Notes: generated by a model from the sequence alone, not told the origin. Positions 34,229 through 45,475 are shown, counted from the first letter of the stretch. The stretch: 64,000 bases of DNA from Rhizoclosmatium globosum (GCA_002104985.1 MCGO01000098.1:85233-149232); one strand, 5' to 3'. Made by a program: numbers and translations.

Positions 34229-35822
34229 ATGGCAACGACCGAGTGGGCCTGTGTTGCCTGCACCTTCCTCAATGCCGCGTCTCTTGATTCATGTGAAATC
34301 TGTCTTACTCCCAAACCAACGACCAAGACCAAGGCCGAGGCAGCGACCGCGTCAAATCCAAATCCAACTCGAGCGCAACTTGAAGCTGAGCGACTCGCGC
34401 GGCTTTCGGCGAAACGGCCCCGCGAAGACGACTCAACAAATGTCAATGAGAAGAAACAACGTGTTTCTGCGGGTGTTCCATCGACCACGAAAACAACAAC
34501 ACTATCAACTCAATCAACTCACACAAAACAACAACACCAGATCCGCCTCACAAACTGTGTCCAACATAAAACAAATCAATCATCGTCAAACACTCAACGA
34601 ATGCCCTCGATCTCTCTCATCCACCTAACTCAACCTCTCTCCCTCCGCAAAGCCTTCCTCTCAGCCTTCCAATTCGACCTAAACTGGATCGCTTCAACAC
34701 TGCCTCCAAACATCCCCGTCTGCCTCGCTTTCCACAGCCCATCTCCAACTCCACCTCGCATCCAAAAGAACATTTGCATCGTATTTCCGAAACTGAATTC
34801 AACAACGTATGCGACGATGCATATTAAACTGTGTGTCTTGTACTTTGATGGATTCGTGAGGGTTGTTGTTTCCAGTGCGAATTTGGTTCAATATGATTGG
34901 GAGGAATTGGAGAATATCGTTTGGTATCAGGATTTTCCAAGGAAGGAGGGTGGGAAGCGGTTAGATGGGAGTTCATTAGAGGTACTTTGTTGCTGTCTCC
35001 ATTCATGGTGCGTATTCTCTAATTTCCCTTTTCCTACCATAGACTCCAAACATCCCGTCTGATGAAGATGAACTGTCCTTAGGCGACGCCTTCAAATCTG
35101 ATCTAAAGCAGTTACTCGTGGATATGGAATCTCAATCTTGGGTCTACAACGACTTGGACGCGTTCGACTTCTCATTCTGCAGAGCACGTCTCGTCATCTC
35201 CAAACCAGGAAAACATTCCAACGACAACGCATTCAAATACGGACTCGGCCGTCTCTCCTCTATCGTGCATGAAATCAATGGGAACAAGGCTGTCACGGAA
35301 CCTGTTTCTCTTTGGTACCAGACTTCATCGCTGGGCTCTATTTCCCAGCCCTTTTTAACGTCGCTTGAATCTGCGTGTCGTGGATCTTTGTTTCTACCTT
35401 CCAAGACGAGTACAGTGTCGCCGTCCATGAATATAGTCTTTCCAACTATCGAAACTGTGAAGTCCTCTGCTCTTGGGATGAACGGAGCGGGGACGATTAC
35501 GTGGAGTGGAAGTTTGCATGCTAAATGCGAATACAAACATTTACTGCGTGATTCTGTGTCTCTAAGGAGTGGTGCGCTCTCTCATTGTAAAGTCATCCTC
35601 TGTCAAACAACTGCCAACGATGATATTAAGTGGTTTTATTGTGGGAGCCACAACATGACAATGAGTGCATGGGGAAAAACTGTGGAAACAAAGAAGGAAA
35701 AGAGAGTGGAGATTTCGAATTGGGAGTTGGGTGTTGTAGTTGAGGAAGGAGCTGTTGTTCCATTCCAAACAATGGATGTGAGAAGTCATGGGAGTGGAGT
35801 TCGGGCAGCGCATACGAGTTGA
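34229..35822 (+). CDS. TDP1: Tyrosyl-DNA phosphodiesterase 1 with N-terminal RanBP2-type zinc finger
   Basis: Repairs stalled topoisomerase I-DNA adducts. The two HKN half-sites of this PLD-superfamily enzyme are visible: MHIKLCVLYFDGFVRVVVSSANL and SLHAKCEYK / WFYCGSHNMTMSAWG. NLVQYDWEELENIVWYQD is a family segment. The N-terminus TEWACVACTFLNAASLDSCEICL is a RanBP2 zinc finger (W-x-C-x2-C ... C-x2-C). Intron 34982-35042 (61 nt) gives 510 codons. The zinc finger may bind ubiquitin or nucleic acid (inference). Confidence 0.9.
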
Positions 35823-36192
35823 TTGATTCAGAAAAAGTAAAAAGATTGTTACTCTAATTTGATTTCGCATATATTAGTTCAAAAAACCTGAAAGCGCTGA
35901 AAAATAGCATTAGAAAAGTCTTGGCAAAAACTAAAATCAGGTTAACATCTGATCCTGTCTCCCACCTCTTTGTCTTTGTGATCAGAAGAAAGTAGTAAGC
36001 AGTCTGCTAAAACTTTGGTCTGATGGGCGATGCAGCTGTCTTACAGCATCAGTGTGGCACATGAATAGTTACCCACCCAAACTTTGATCAAATAGGATGG
36101 GTTCACCCAAACTCCCCTTCACTCCTTCCCACTCATACATAGACTGATTTGAACTAAGCCTTTCATCTTGTATTGTTATAGTAACGGTTGAT
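35823..36192. other. Intergenic, TDP1 3' flank and TIR-gene promoter
   Basis: No ORF of interest. A short direct repeat of ACCCAAACT (36075-36120: CACCCAAACTTTGATC / CACCCAAACTCCCC) lies in the probable promoter of the TIR gene. Confidence 0.45.
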
Positions 36193-39100
36193 ATGCTCTC
36201 TCAATGGATGTCCCAAAGTCAACCAAGACAAGCTCCTCCCGAAACCCCACCTCCCGCACCCAGCAGTGTATTGAAAACAGTTATTTTCCCTGGTTTGTAA
36301 AAACCTTTACCGCACATACAAACGCTCTCCACCCTCATTCAAGAAATCTAAACTTATCAAAACGAATATGAAGATGACCTCCAAGTCCGTGTTCAAATAA
36401 TGCTTCGAAGCGGCGAAATCCTCAAAACAACAACGCTCAGTCACTTGGATGCGTCCGTTGAGCGGATTTCATGGCTAATCAACACATACCTCGCACAAGA
36501 GACAGACGGACAACTCGTTGGAGATCTTAGGGTTAGGGTTAGGGGGGATTCTTCACTGAAAACGCCTGTTGTCTGGTTGGAGGGCTCTCCCCACGGTCTT
36601 GGTCACCTGTGCCTCCCGCCGCTTTCAAAGACATTCAGGCAGACTGCTCATAGCGTAATCTCTTCAGATCATGCTCCTGCCGCCTTCTAGGCGCCTCGCT
36701 CTGTGTTCTGTGTATCTTGCGTACACCAACACTGCCCTTGTTGAACTCACACTTCTCCTACCGCCTACTGCAGCTGCAGGCAGCTTCAGATTATGATTTC
36801 GACTGCTTCTATTACAGTGGGCTTACTGCCAGAGCGCCTGGATCTGGCAGTAGTGTCCACTGTTCCAACTTCAACAACTTCAACACCTCAACAACCAGGG
36901 GCGCTCTACGCCCTTGAAACCGCTTTCATATCCACATTCTCCAACTTTGATCTACGCCTTAGCCCTCCACTGCCCCTCAGAGGGGTGGTGTTTTGGGTTT
37001 TCGCTTTTTCAAACTACACTCGCAGCTAACTCGCGACGCCTCGCGCGATTTACACGAAACTTTCACCAGTCATTCGAACGCATCAGATTTACCTACTGTA
37101 GAAAGGACAGCTTCGCGCGATGTCTCGATCATCCGCTAGCGCTGATTTTCTGAACTGCCTTCCCTATCACTTTCCACGCCCGTCTCCGCGTTTCTGAAGT
37201 CGAAATAATGTTTTAAAACGCTGGAAAAAGTTTGGAGTCATTTGGACATGCCTGGCCTGAGTTAGTCAGGCTGCCTTCAACAGCACCAACAACACCATCA
37301 CCAAATGCACCACCACCTTCTACAACCACAGCTACAGCCCATCTACTGATTTAAATCACTTTTAAATCATTATTCTCATCATTTGCACCACCCTTTCTAC
37401 CGCACATTCCTTCTACCGCTTAAACCTACTACAGCATCACGACCACGAATACGTCTGGGGAGAATGCAACGGAGCTTGAACCCTGCCCCAAATCGCGCCA
37501 ATGAAGTACTGGAATGAGCCAGGGCTTGGGAGGGCTTGCTTGTCGTATCGTGTGTCTCCGTCAATTATCACTCTTCTACTGCTCCAGCATCTCTCTACTA
37601 CAAGCTTCCGTGTGTGATATGCAGGCCTTTGAAGTACTGGTACCCGCCATAGGAATGAGGGGCTTCCGAAAATTGGCCTGGTACTGGGGCTAGCACTTGG
37701 TGTCAGTCTGGGTGAGATATTCTGCATCAGCTTCACGTCCATCTCCGATTATACACTCTGCACCTTTTCACTTATCCGCCATGACCTTTCGAGTCTGAGA
37801 GAACTCGTCAGCGAGCTGTCAGTCTGCACATATTCCCGCTTTCATTAATTTCATCATTTCAAGGGACTCTCAGGAGTGAGTGTGGTTCTAGGTATGAAAC
37901 TTTCCTCCCACTGGGAGGTTTTATGTACTGCCAAGTATCATGCTTCAAACACTCCAGCACACTTGTTGCAAGTCACAGCAGCAATTATCACATTGTACAA
38001 ACTGGACACCTGTATAATGGACGTGTCGGACCCTCGTTTCAGGCAGCAGACCTGGAAGCACCGATATGTCGAGGTGCCTTGCTCCGAGAGTGGATCAGCA
38101 AGGCTTAATAGGCGACGAGACCTACCTCCGGAGGATAACAGAATGGATCAGGACCGATAGCTTAAGCTTTACATTGTATACTTTATTATCTTGTGTGTGG
38201 AAGTTAGTATATAATAAACTCGCGCGTGAAACCGTTAGGGTTAGGGTTAGGACTTGAGCAGCAGATTGACAGTTTTGTGAAGGTGGCTGCACGTGGGGAT
38301 GGAGATGGTGTTGCGCGGTCTCTGTCGCTTGTTGCTGTTTATTGGAAGGGATATGAGCCAGTGTATGGATGGGAGGATTTTTCTGGAGCTTGCATGGAAT
38401 TCCTTGGGAAAACGTATAACGTTTCGATTCGCACAAAAGTGGGTACGATTCCTGCAATTGTTGGGTTGAGGGTCGGAGAAGGGTTTAATATTATTCATGA
38501 AGAGAGTGGAGAGCAGATTGACATTGATGATAATAATCCTCAGAGATTTGGAATGACGTTGCAGGAGTTGGGGTTGGAAAGTCGGGAGAGGTATATTTTG
38601 TCACCAATTTTGAGCGGTGGAGGCGGAATAGGCCATTCTTTTACCGCCTTTGTGGATGTTTCAAATGGGGGACCTTCCAAAATTGAGTTTGAGTTTGAGG
38701 CTCCAAGGTGGAGAGTTGTAAGCACAGGTCTTAACCTCGAAGGAGTGTGCACAAACAAATCTTGTAACGCATTTGGTGATCTCGTAATTGCTCCTCAAGG
38801 CCTTGGCGTGTTTGACTTGGAAATGGACGCTCATAGAGTACAATGCCCTGAATGTGACAAACGTGTTGTTCCCAAGGAATGTGGTTTCTATGATTGCGAG
38901 TATGCATTTACAGGTTTCAAAAGCGTTGATGGGAATCTTGTTGGACATTTGTGAGTTTAACAGTGTATTTTGGTGAAGGTTCTTTTTCTGAAGTAATTGA
39001 TAGGGCGCCATTTGTTAAAGCTGACAAGAGCACTTACACACGCTTCTCGGAATCGCAAAACGGTGTTGCAGAATGGGCGAAACTGATAATTCAGACACGT

Positions 39101-39763
39101 AGGGCCAGTTCGAGTACTGATTCCCCTCTTTGTGTGTACTGTGCAGCCATCATTTATAGCAACGGAAAGACTCTCAAATGTTGTGGAGCAGCCGTGCATA
39201 AGAAGTGTTTAAACCAAATCGAGAAATGCAATACATGTGAAGAAAAGAGTCCTGAGGAAGCTTGGCCGGTTTTCATCAGTTACGCATGGAAGAATTCAAA
39301 ATCTGCATGTCACAGAGAAGGCCTGGATATAGATGCTTGTGGTGTGAGTTCACTCATTTTGATTGCTAAGAATCTTCTGACCTTCTTTTTGAAACAGGCA
39401 TGCGACCCAAGGAAGATTTCAAGTAAATTGACTGAAAAGGGTTATTCGACGTGGTTGGACGTTGAAAGGATGCCACCAGCGAGCTCCCTCTACAAAAGCA
39501 TTTCAGAGGGGATTAATCAAGCAAAAATGGCGGTCGCCTTTGTTTCTGAAGAATATTGCAATTCTCGCAACTGCCTTGACGAACTCAAGTTTATTCGCAA
39601 TGCAGATATTCCTATTTTGTTTGTTGTGGTCGGCAAGAAGACTGCGTTTGATTGGAGAAAGTCGCAAGTTGGATTCATGTCTGGAGATTCGTTGTATATT
39701 GAGGCTAGAGGTTCTGAAGATGTTTTCGATAGAATTTTACAGACTGTGCGTGGAATTTTGTAA
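36193..39763 (+). CDS. Zinc-ribbon/RING-like/TIR-domain protein, coding exon split by a 1.7-kb segment
   Basis: The N-terminus comes from 36193-36292 and 36374-36528 (intron 36293-36373). A 1721-bp segment follows, and the frame resumes exactly at 38250. Next comes a module with CTNKSCNAF, CPECDKRV and CGFYDC (zinc ribbon-like), then a RING-like cluster CVYCAAII ... CCGAAVHKKCLNQIEKCNTC, then a TIR domain. The TIR has PVFISYAW, GYSTWLDVERM, AKMAVAFVSEEY, and NSRNCLDELKF, whose Glu matches the catalytic Glu of NAD-cleaving TIRs. Intron 39344-39397 (54 nt) is phase 0. One T seems to be missing near 38950 (GNLVGHF-VSLTVYFG). The product is 571 residues. It probably acts in stress or immune-like signalling, as an NADase or scaffold, with possible E3 activity (inference). 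Confidence 0.75.
36527..36547 (+). repeat. Interstitial telomere-type repeat, left copy
   Basis: Three TTAGGG units followed by a G-run lie inside the TIR gene coding frame, read there as LRVRVRG. It marks the left end of the 1.7-kb segment. TTAGGG is the telomere repeat of many fungi and animals. Confidence 0.9.
36529..38249. mobile_element. 1.7-kb non-coding segment flanked by TTAGGG repeats, interrupting the TIR gene
   Basis: Removing 36529-38249 restores the TIR reading frame exactly (GDL then GLEQQIDSF). Both ends carry about three TTAGGG units in the same orientation. The interior has no ORF of protein-like composition. It contains pyrimidine-rich stretches and small palindromes such as CTGCAGCTGCAG (36767-36778) and CCTCCCACTGGGAGG (37904-37918). 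Its right end is AT-rich with AATAATAAA-like signals (38185-38220). It could be a capture of telomeric or subtelomeric DNA, a retroelement aimed at telomere repeats, or a spliced intron: GT at 36517 and CAG at 38261 are also in phase. No transposase or reverse transcriptase is seen. Confidence 0.5.
38235..38251 (+). repeat. Interstitial telomere-type repeat, right copy
   Basis: TTAGGGTTAGGGTTAGG in the same orientation as the left copy, so the two form a 17-bp direct repeat around the 1.7-kb segment. The host exon continues with GACTTGAGCAG. Confidence 0.9.
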
Positions 39764-39992
39764 TGTTAGGTGCAGTGGACTTCTGTTGCTACCCTTGTTC
39801 ACTTTTTGTTTTCATTTTAACTCATGAATTAAATTCACCTGAGATCAGGTAAGATTAGAAATTGATTAGAGCAGGGATATCACATTCTTATTCTAAATCG
39901 ATTTTGGCAATCCGGGAAGCCCCCACTCGTTTTTGGGAGATTAGGACCCCCAATTTCATTCAATTTCTTTGCTCAAGAACTGACCACCCTTA

Positions 39993-41327
39993 ATGCTGAC
40001 CGAAGATCCATCACCGCCACCGAGCGCACAGATTGCAATGACACCGCGGAGCGAGTGCGACTACTCCTCTGACGAAGACGACCTGTTTGACCTGTCGTTG
40101 AAGAACCCGCACGCCTTCCGATCGCATCTTTCGTCGCTGCTTCCTCCGCCAACAACAACGCCATCAACGCCATCATCGCCCAAGTCCGCACCACTCCACA
40201 ATCACATTCAGTCTCTGCCGCACCTGTCGCCCAAGTCCGTGGCCCAGCGACGGTCGAGTTCGCCACGGACGCCGCTTCCAGGCAACAACAGAGACCGCGA
40301 CAGAGACAGAGACAGCACCCCCTCACCCACGCGCATCCTCCTCACAATCAAAACACCGACATCCGAGTCGGACTTTGTTCCTGTTCTGCGCTACGAATCA
40401 CCAAAGCCGCCACCGTCGCTGTCTCTCTCGCTTGCCCGCCCAGCCGCCGCAATGGCTCGTTCAAAGTCCGCTGGCTCAACCCTCAAACGAAGCTCTCTCC
40501 CGCCAATCCCGAGAAACGGACGCCGCCGCGCAAATAGCCGCCCTCACCCTTTAAGCTCGGACATCTCCTCCTCCACAAATATCCAGGTCATTGAGGAGTT
40601 CTCATCAGACACACCTTTGTCAGCCACTCTACCAGAAGACACATTCCCTTCCCCATCACCACAACAACAAATTCCACGTCGCCAAAACACTACATCAGAA
40701 ATCAACAACACGTATGAAAACGAGGACGAAGATTTGAGCTTGACTATGATCTCCGATCCTCCATCACCACCCCCTCATCTACCCGACCCAGAAGACTCGG
40801 GAATCCGTCTCGGTATCGTTTTACAAGATGTACAGCGACGACAACCAGGCCTCACACATAAACTACGCACTCTCTTTTCAAATTCTCCAAGCGTCGAAGG
40901 AAAGACGGAACAAGGACTCTTGTGGTCACAAGCTGTTCTTGTGGGTGCCAAAGGAATGCTTGTACGATACCTTCTCGATTCAAGTACGCTTGCGGGTCTC
41001 TCTTCTCTGCCAAGTACTCACAGATTGAATGTCTCGGGCCCCTTTACGAGTCACGAAGTGGCGGGTGATGTTGTCGGAGATGTGTGTGAAGGCGTGTTGA
41101 AGACGGCAAAGGCTACCTCTTCTGTACTACAACTTACACGTGCCTCTCAAGTGGAAGTGACGGGGGAGTATGTGCTGCGTGTTTCTGGATCAATTGAGAG
41201 ACGGAAAATCGTGGGTGGGAATTCTATGCGGCGTGAAGATGTTGTTTGGTGGATCAAGTGTGATGATCGTGAGTCTGTAGGGAGGTGGAGAGTGTATATA
41301 ACGCGTCTTGTGGATGCGTGTCAGTAG
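39993..41327 (+). CDS. PH-like domain protein B, Ser/Pro-rich N-terminus
   Basis: A single exon of 444 codons. The N-terminal about 250 residues are Ser/Pro-rich with an acidic patch (SSDEDDLFDLSL) and an Arg-Asp repeat (DRDRDRDS). The C-terminal about 170 residues resemble the PH-like part of the genes at 15033-16367 and 46802-47869: LQLTRASQVEVTGEYVLRVSG then WWIKCDDRESVGRWRVYI, with the same GxYVLxVSG strand followed by a Trp-containing helix. The similarity is clear at motif level and weak elsewhere. Function unknown. Confidence 0.65.
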   Translation: MLTEDPSPPPSAQIAMTPRSECDYSSDEDDLFDLSLKNPHAFRSHLSSLLPPPTTTPSTPSSPKSAPLHNHIQSLPHLSPKSVAQRRSSSPRTPLPGNNRDRDRDRDSTPSPTRILLTIKTPTSESDFVPVLRYESPKPPPSLSLSLARPAAAMARSKSAGSTLKRSSLPPIPRNGRRRANSRPHPLSSDISSSTNIQVIEEFSSDTPLSATLPEDTFPSPSPQQQIPRRQNTTSEINNTYENEDEDLSLTMISDPPSPPPHLPDPEDSGIRLGIVLQDVQRRQPGLTHKLRTLFSNSPSVEGKTEQGLLWSQAVLVGAKGMLVRYLLDSSTLAGLSSLPSTHRLNVSGPFTSHEVAGDVVGDVCEGVLKTAKATSSVLQLTRASQVEVTGEYVLRVSGSIERRKIVGGNSMRREDVVWWIKCDDRESVGRWRVYITRLVDACQ

Positions 41328-41468
41328 GTCTTATGTCAGATTAGCTTTTTTTGGTACATTTAATGTGGTGTTTCTATGTCGTCTCTACGTCTCGTTTTGT
41401 TCAGCTGCTGTATATTCAGTATATTAGTAAAAACGTTTACTGCTTGAATAACGTGAAATCTTTTTAAA

Positions 41469-43015
41469 ATGGCGACGGTTGGGGAACACAATGCGCAAGC
41501 CATTTCGGCCTTCTTGACAAGTCCGCTCGACCACCTTCTTTCAGAGACTGAAAACGATGGCTCCATCCGTCCAAGTGCTGTCAAAGATCGGTTTCCAGTT
41601 CTTATTGAGCGAGCGAGGGAGACTTCAATCTATGCCAATGTCACCGACTTTGAATCAGCCCCCTTCAAAGGAAAGAAGGACTTTGACCTGTCTCTCTCGG
41701 CGCGGTGTGTTCGTGGTGAACTTGATGGCCTTGAAGTCATCCACGTATCGAGTGGATCGGGAGGAGTGCCAACGTTTTGGGGACGGAACGTGGCGGAGGA
41801 GTTGGCTGTTGCCGTTCGCTTTGAACACATCTTCAGAGACGCTTTCAATGCACATGAATTGAGCACGTTGGTTGTTGTGGCTCTTCCAATGGGAAGCTGG
41901 GTGGGTGGCTTGTTTACAACCTTCTGTGTGAGGTCTGTCTGCACTTAACATGCACTCAAGTCGATACTGAGTCTCATTCAAACAGATATCTCTCTCAAAA
42001 AGGTTACAAAATCAGCGTAATCTCGCCAGGAAACAACATCCCCGAACTCCTTCGCGTCATCACGTCCCTCTCCCCATCCTTCCACCAAACCGTCATTGTC
42101 GGATACCCACCATTCGTCAAAACCCTCATCGACCAAGGCCTCACCCTCAACGTCCCCTGGTCAACCTTCAACCTCCGCTGCATCTTCGCCGGCGAAGTAT
42201 TCTCGGAAGAATGGCGCACCCTCGTCGCAACCCGCGCTGGAATCCAAACCCCTCTCAAAAACATGGTCTCCATCTACGGAACAGCCGACTGCGGCGTCCT
42301 AGCCAACGAAACCCTCCTATCCGCCACCATCCGCAATTTCCTCGCGTCTCGTCCAGACCTGATGAAAACCCTGTTTGGGAAGGAACGGATCCCGAGTTTC
42401 ATGCAGTATGATCCTTTGAACCGGTATTTCGAGGGGCATCCTACGGATGGGAGTTTGGTTGTCACGACGATGCCGCCGCCCCCTCGTGGGGATATGGCTA
42501 TGCCGCTTGTGCGGTACTGCATTGGGGATGATGGTGGGATTATTGGGTTTGATGAGTTGATGGTGTTTTTGAAGGGGAATGGGTATGACCCAATGGTTGA
42601 GTTGAAGGAAACGAGGATTCGAAAGCTTCCCTTTGTTTGGGTGTTTGGACGCGCGTTTTGGACAGTGTCGATGTATGGTGCGAATGTGTATGTGGAGAAT
42701 ATTATGGTTGGGCTGGAGCAGCCTGATGTGTGCCACCTTGTGACGGGGAAGTTTGTGCTTGGACTGAATGAGGATCCGGATGATTTGCGGTTGCTTTTGA
42801 GAGTTGAGTTGGCGATTGGCGTTGATGCTGGTGACAATGATGGTGCGGTTGGTCAAAAGATAGCTGCCTCTGTTACCAAAGAGCTCAAACGATTGAATTC
42901 GGAGTTTGCGAATTACGTTCCTGAAGATAAACAAGCCCCGATCATTCATTTATATAATGCAGGGGATGCTACTTATTTTCCAGTTGGAGTAAAACATAGT
43001 TATATCAAAAAGTAA
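41469..43015 (+). CDS. PaaK/CapK-like adenylate-forming enzyme
   Basis: An ANL-superfamily protein, closest to phenylacetate-CoA ligase-type enzymes. The phosphate-binding loop is HVSSGSGGVPTFWGR and the A5-like motif is SIYGTADCGVLANE. DRFPVLIERARETSIY and EELAVAVRFEHIF fit the N-terminal part. Intron 41933-41985 (GTCTGT donor, weak but in phase) gives 497 codons. The C-terminal lid domain looks short, with no clear catalytic Lys motif. The acyl substrate is unknown. Confidence 0.75.
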
Positions 43016-43110
43016 ATAAAAATATCATAATAACTTTTGAAAAGTATATTTTCTGAATGTGGAGGAAATAATGGATGATCAGAGATAAAAATAGTTACCA
43101 TAACCACATA

Positions 43111-45475
43111 TCAACACACTAATTGCCCTTCACCAACGCGCATTACATCCAATGGCAAACAAGGCATTCCCGTGTGCTGCTTCACAAAATCATAAATGTT
43201 TCGGCTATACGAGGTACTAATCAATTGATTTTGCCAGTCAAAGTCTCTAGGAGCAGTATCAAAATTCAAAATACTCCAACGATCCCCTCGGATCACAGTA
43301 TTTGCTTCTTCCAATAATACCGCATATGCAATGCCTCCAAAACTAGCTGCTTCTGACTCGTTGTCAAGATAAGCACCAGCTAAGAGCTCAACATTCTCAA
43401 CATTTCCGTACAGCTCTTCGAGAGCATTTTGGATAGCCGGCACTGATGTGAAATTGCTCCATTCTGTAAGTTGCCTCGTCCAATCAACCGAAGGATCATA
43501 AAAACTCATTGTTGGGTTGGACGCGTACATTTTGCGTGTGTTGATATAGGAGCCAAGTTCCCGTTCGCGAGCTCGGATGAAATCAATTTCACAGAGATTA
43601 AAGCGAGAAGTTGTCATGGCGGTTGGATATCCACGGCCATAACGATAAGCTGGTGTCCACATTGATCCACGAAGTAATGCATCTAATCCGTACTTCGTCA
43701 TGAGTGTTGTGTTGTAATAGACTTGATCGATGGAGTACGTATCAACCAAAATACCTCTTGCGTCAATTATCTTGATGGTGTCTGGAATCATGGTGTGTAA
43801 GCGGTAGAGTATGTTGAATAAGTTGGATGACTTAATGTTCTTCTCTGCTATGAAATAGTCCATAGAGCGATCACTTAAGAGGTAACGAAATCTGCCCTCC
43901 CCACTATATCCAGGAACATATTCGTTCACAAGAAACTTCTGGAACACAAGAATAGTAGCTTCCCTTGCACGATAAAACAGTACGTCAGCGTCCATACTTG
44001 GAAACTTTTGAGCAAGAATATCACATTGCCAGTTGTGTTCCTTTGTGAAAAGCATATGCCAGCCAATTAAGTAAGGACTCTGACCGGCACGTTGATCCCC
44101 AGTAACAAGTTTTCCGTTTTCGCGTAGCAAATTTCCGTTTTTGTCAAGACGGAGTTTACATGGGTGGGACTGGTTTCGAATATAAGACAATATCTCCGGA
44201 GTTGTACCATATAGATTACTCAAATCCAACCAAGTTGATTGTTCATTGTTATCTATCCATGGCCAAGCTGTTTCTTCGGGTGTTTGTCCGACAAAAATTG
44301 GTATTCTTTGCATGTCTTGAGTTGTTGCCATTAAGTCATGGCTTGCAAATTGTCCCAAGCTAATATGAAATAAGGAGCGTTGATTTATGTCAAGGGCGGG
44401 CGAAAACAGCGTGCGGTTCAAAATTCGTCGGCAGACTTCTGCGACAGGTGGCAAGGTCGATGGAGGCTTCAATCCTTGTACTTGATAACTATTGTTTGCT
44501 TTTCCAGAGTCAGGGAAGTATGGATGGTTGTGGGATCCATCAAGCCAATATGGAACCAAACTAACAGGACTTGGAAGCAGGACAACAATGAGACTGCACA
44601 CTAACCCCATCGCAAATATGAACGCAAATATATAATTATTCTTATCTTTTCGTTTTGATTTAGGTTTTTGTCTTGCTATTTCGTTATCTTCCGATTGCAC
44701 AACCTAATTATTCTGTGTAAGTTTATGTCACACCAAAACTTCCACTTGCCTCAGATCCTCGGTAGATTCTTTGCAATAGACTGCAGTAGATTGTAATAGT
44801 CATGCACTGGGCCCAAAGTATTAACCCCACAAATATTGGGTACACAACTTTGAAGGAAGGATCGTAGAACTTCCAATCTTTGATTGCTAGGAGAATTACA
44901 GCGACTAGGTTGACAACTCGGCTCCCACCGAATGCTATAAGCGCAAACCAAAGCCCAATCTTCTGGACAGTCGGAGACCCAATGCGATAACATATCATAC
45001 CAATCTGACAAGGTTGCTCCAAGGCAGCAAACAGCAACATAATGAGAAGTTGGTCCATCTGTGGCTCATTTCTCATCATGAAGCCCCAATAAATCATCAC
45101 CACTGTGACAAGATGATGAACAAGCAACGGCGTCGGAACTTTGTTGCGCATCATGACTTCGCACATATACAGAGCGACAATGAGGTTTGTAGCCCCAAAT
45201 GCATCGTTTGCATACAGAAAGAAGGAGTCACTCCCAAGAACAGACCCAACAGTTGTTTTCACAAAGTAATAAGCTGCAGCGGTCGTGATTGCAATGTTCA
45301 AAACGTAGAACGAGAAGACATCAGGCTTTTTGAGTGTTGGAAGCTTCAACTTCACAAGATGGTTTACAACTTGAAAGCTGGCGTAGATTGCGAGCAGTGA
45401 CCAAACGTACTGGAGGTAGTGAGGGCCCCAAACATAGTTTTGGAAGACGAAACGGTTTGGAGTTGCAGGATACAT
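43111..45475 (-). CDS. TLC-domain / animal-type heme peroxidase fusion protein
   Basis: Exon 1 (45475-44750) encodes a TLC-type multipass domain: FFLYANDAFGATNLIVALY, then PTPLLVHHLVTVVMIYWGF with the paired His, and several more spans. Exon 2 (44703-43111) encodes another span (FIFAMGLVCSLIVVLL) and an animal-type heme peroxidase: SLGQFASHDLM (distal His), WLDLSNLYGTT, GDQRAGQSPYLIGWHMLF, LYRLHTMIPD (proximal His), and IRARERELGSYINTRKM with the conserved Arg. Exon 2 has no ATG near its beginning. A 46-nt GC-AG intron (44704-44749, donor GAG|GCAAGT) joins the two in phase 0 to give 772 codons. If the intron is retained, a TAA ends a TLC-only protein. It may oxidise lipids made or held by the TLC part (inference). 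Confidence 0.7.
44704..44749 (-). other. Probable GC-AG intron joining TLC and peroxidase parts
   Basis: The donor GAG|GCAAGT is the textbook GC-AG donor, and the acceptor is AATTAG. The length (46 nt) matches other introns here and the phase is 0. It contains the stop codon that would end a TLC-only product. Confidence 0.65.

Noticed and set aside
36532..38250. Intron using the GT and AG inside the telomere repeats themselves
   Set aside because: The phases do not match (0 on the left, 1 on the right), so the frame would be lost. The GT at 36517 with CAG at 38261 does match and is kept as an alternative.
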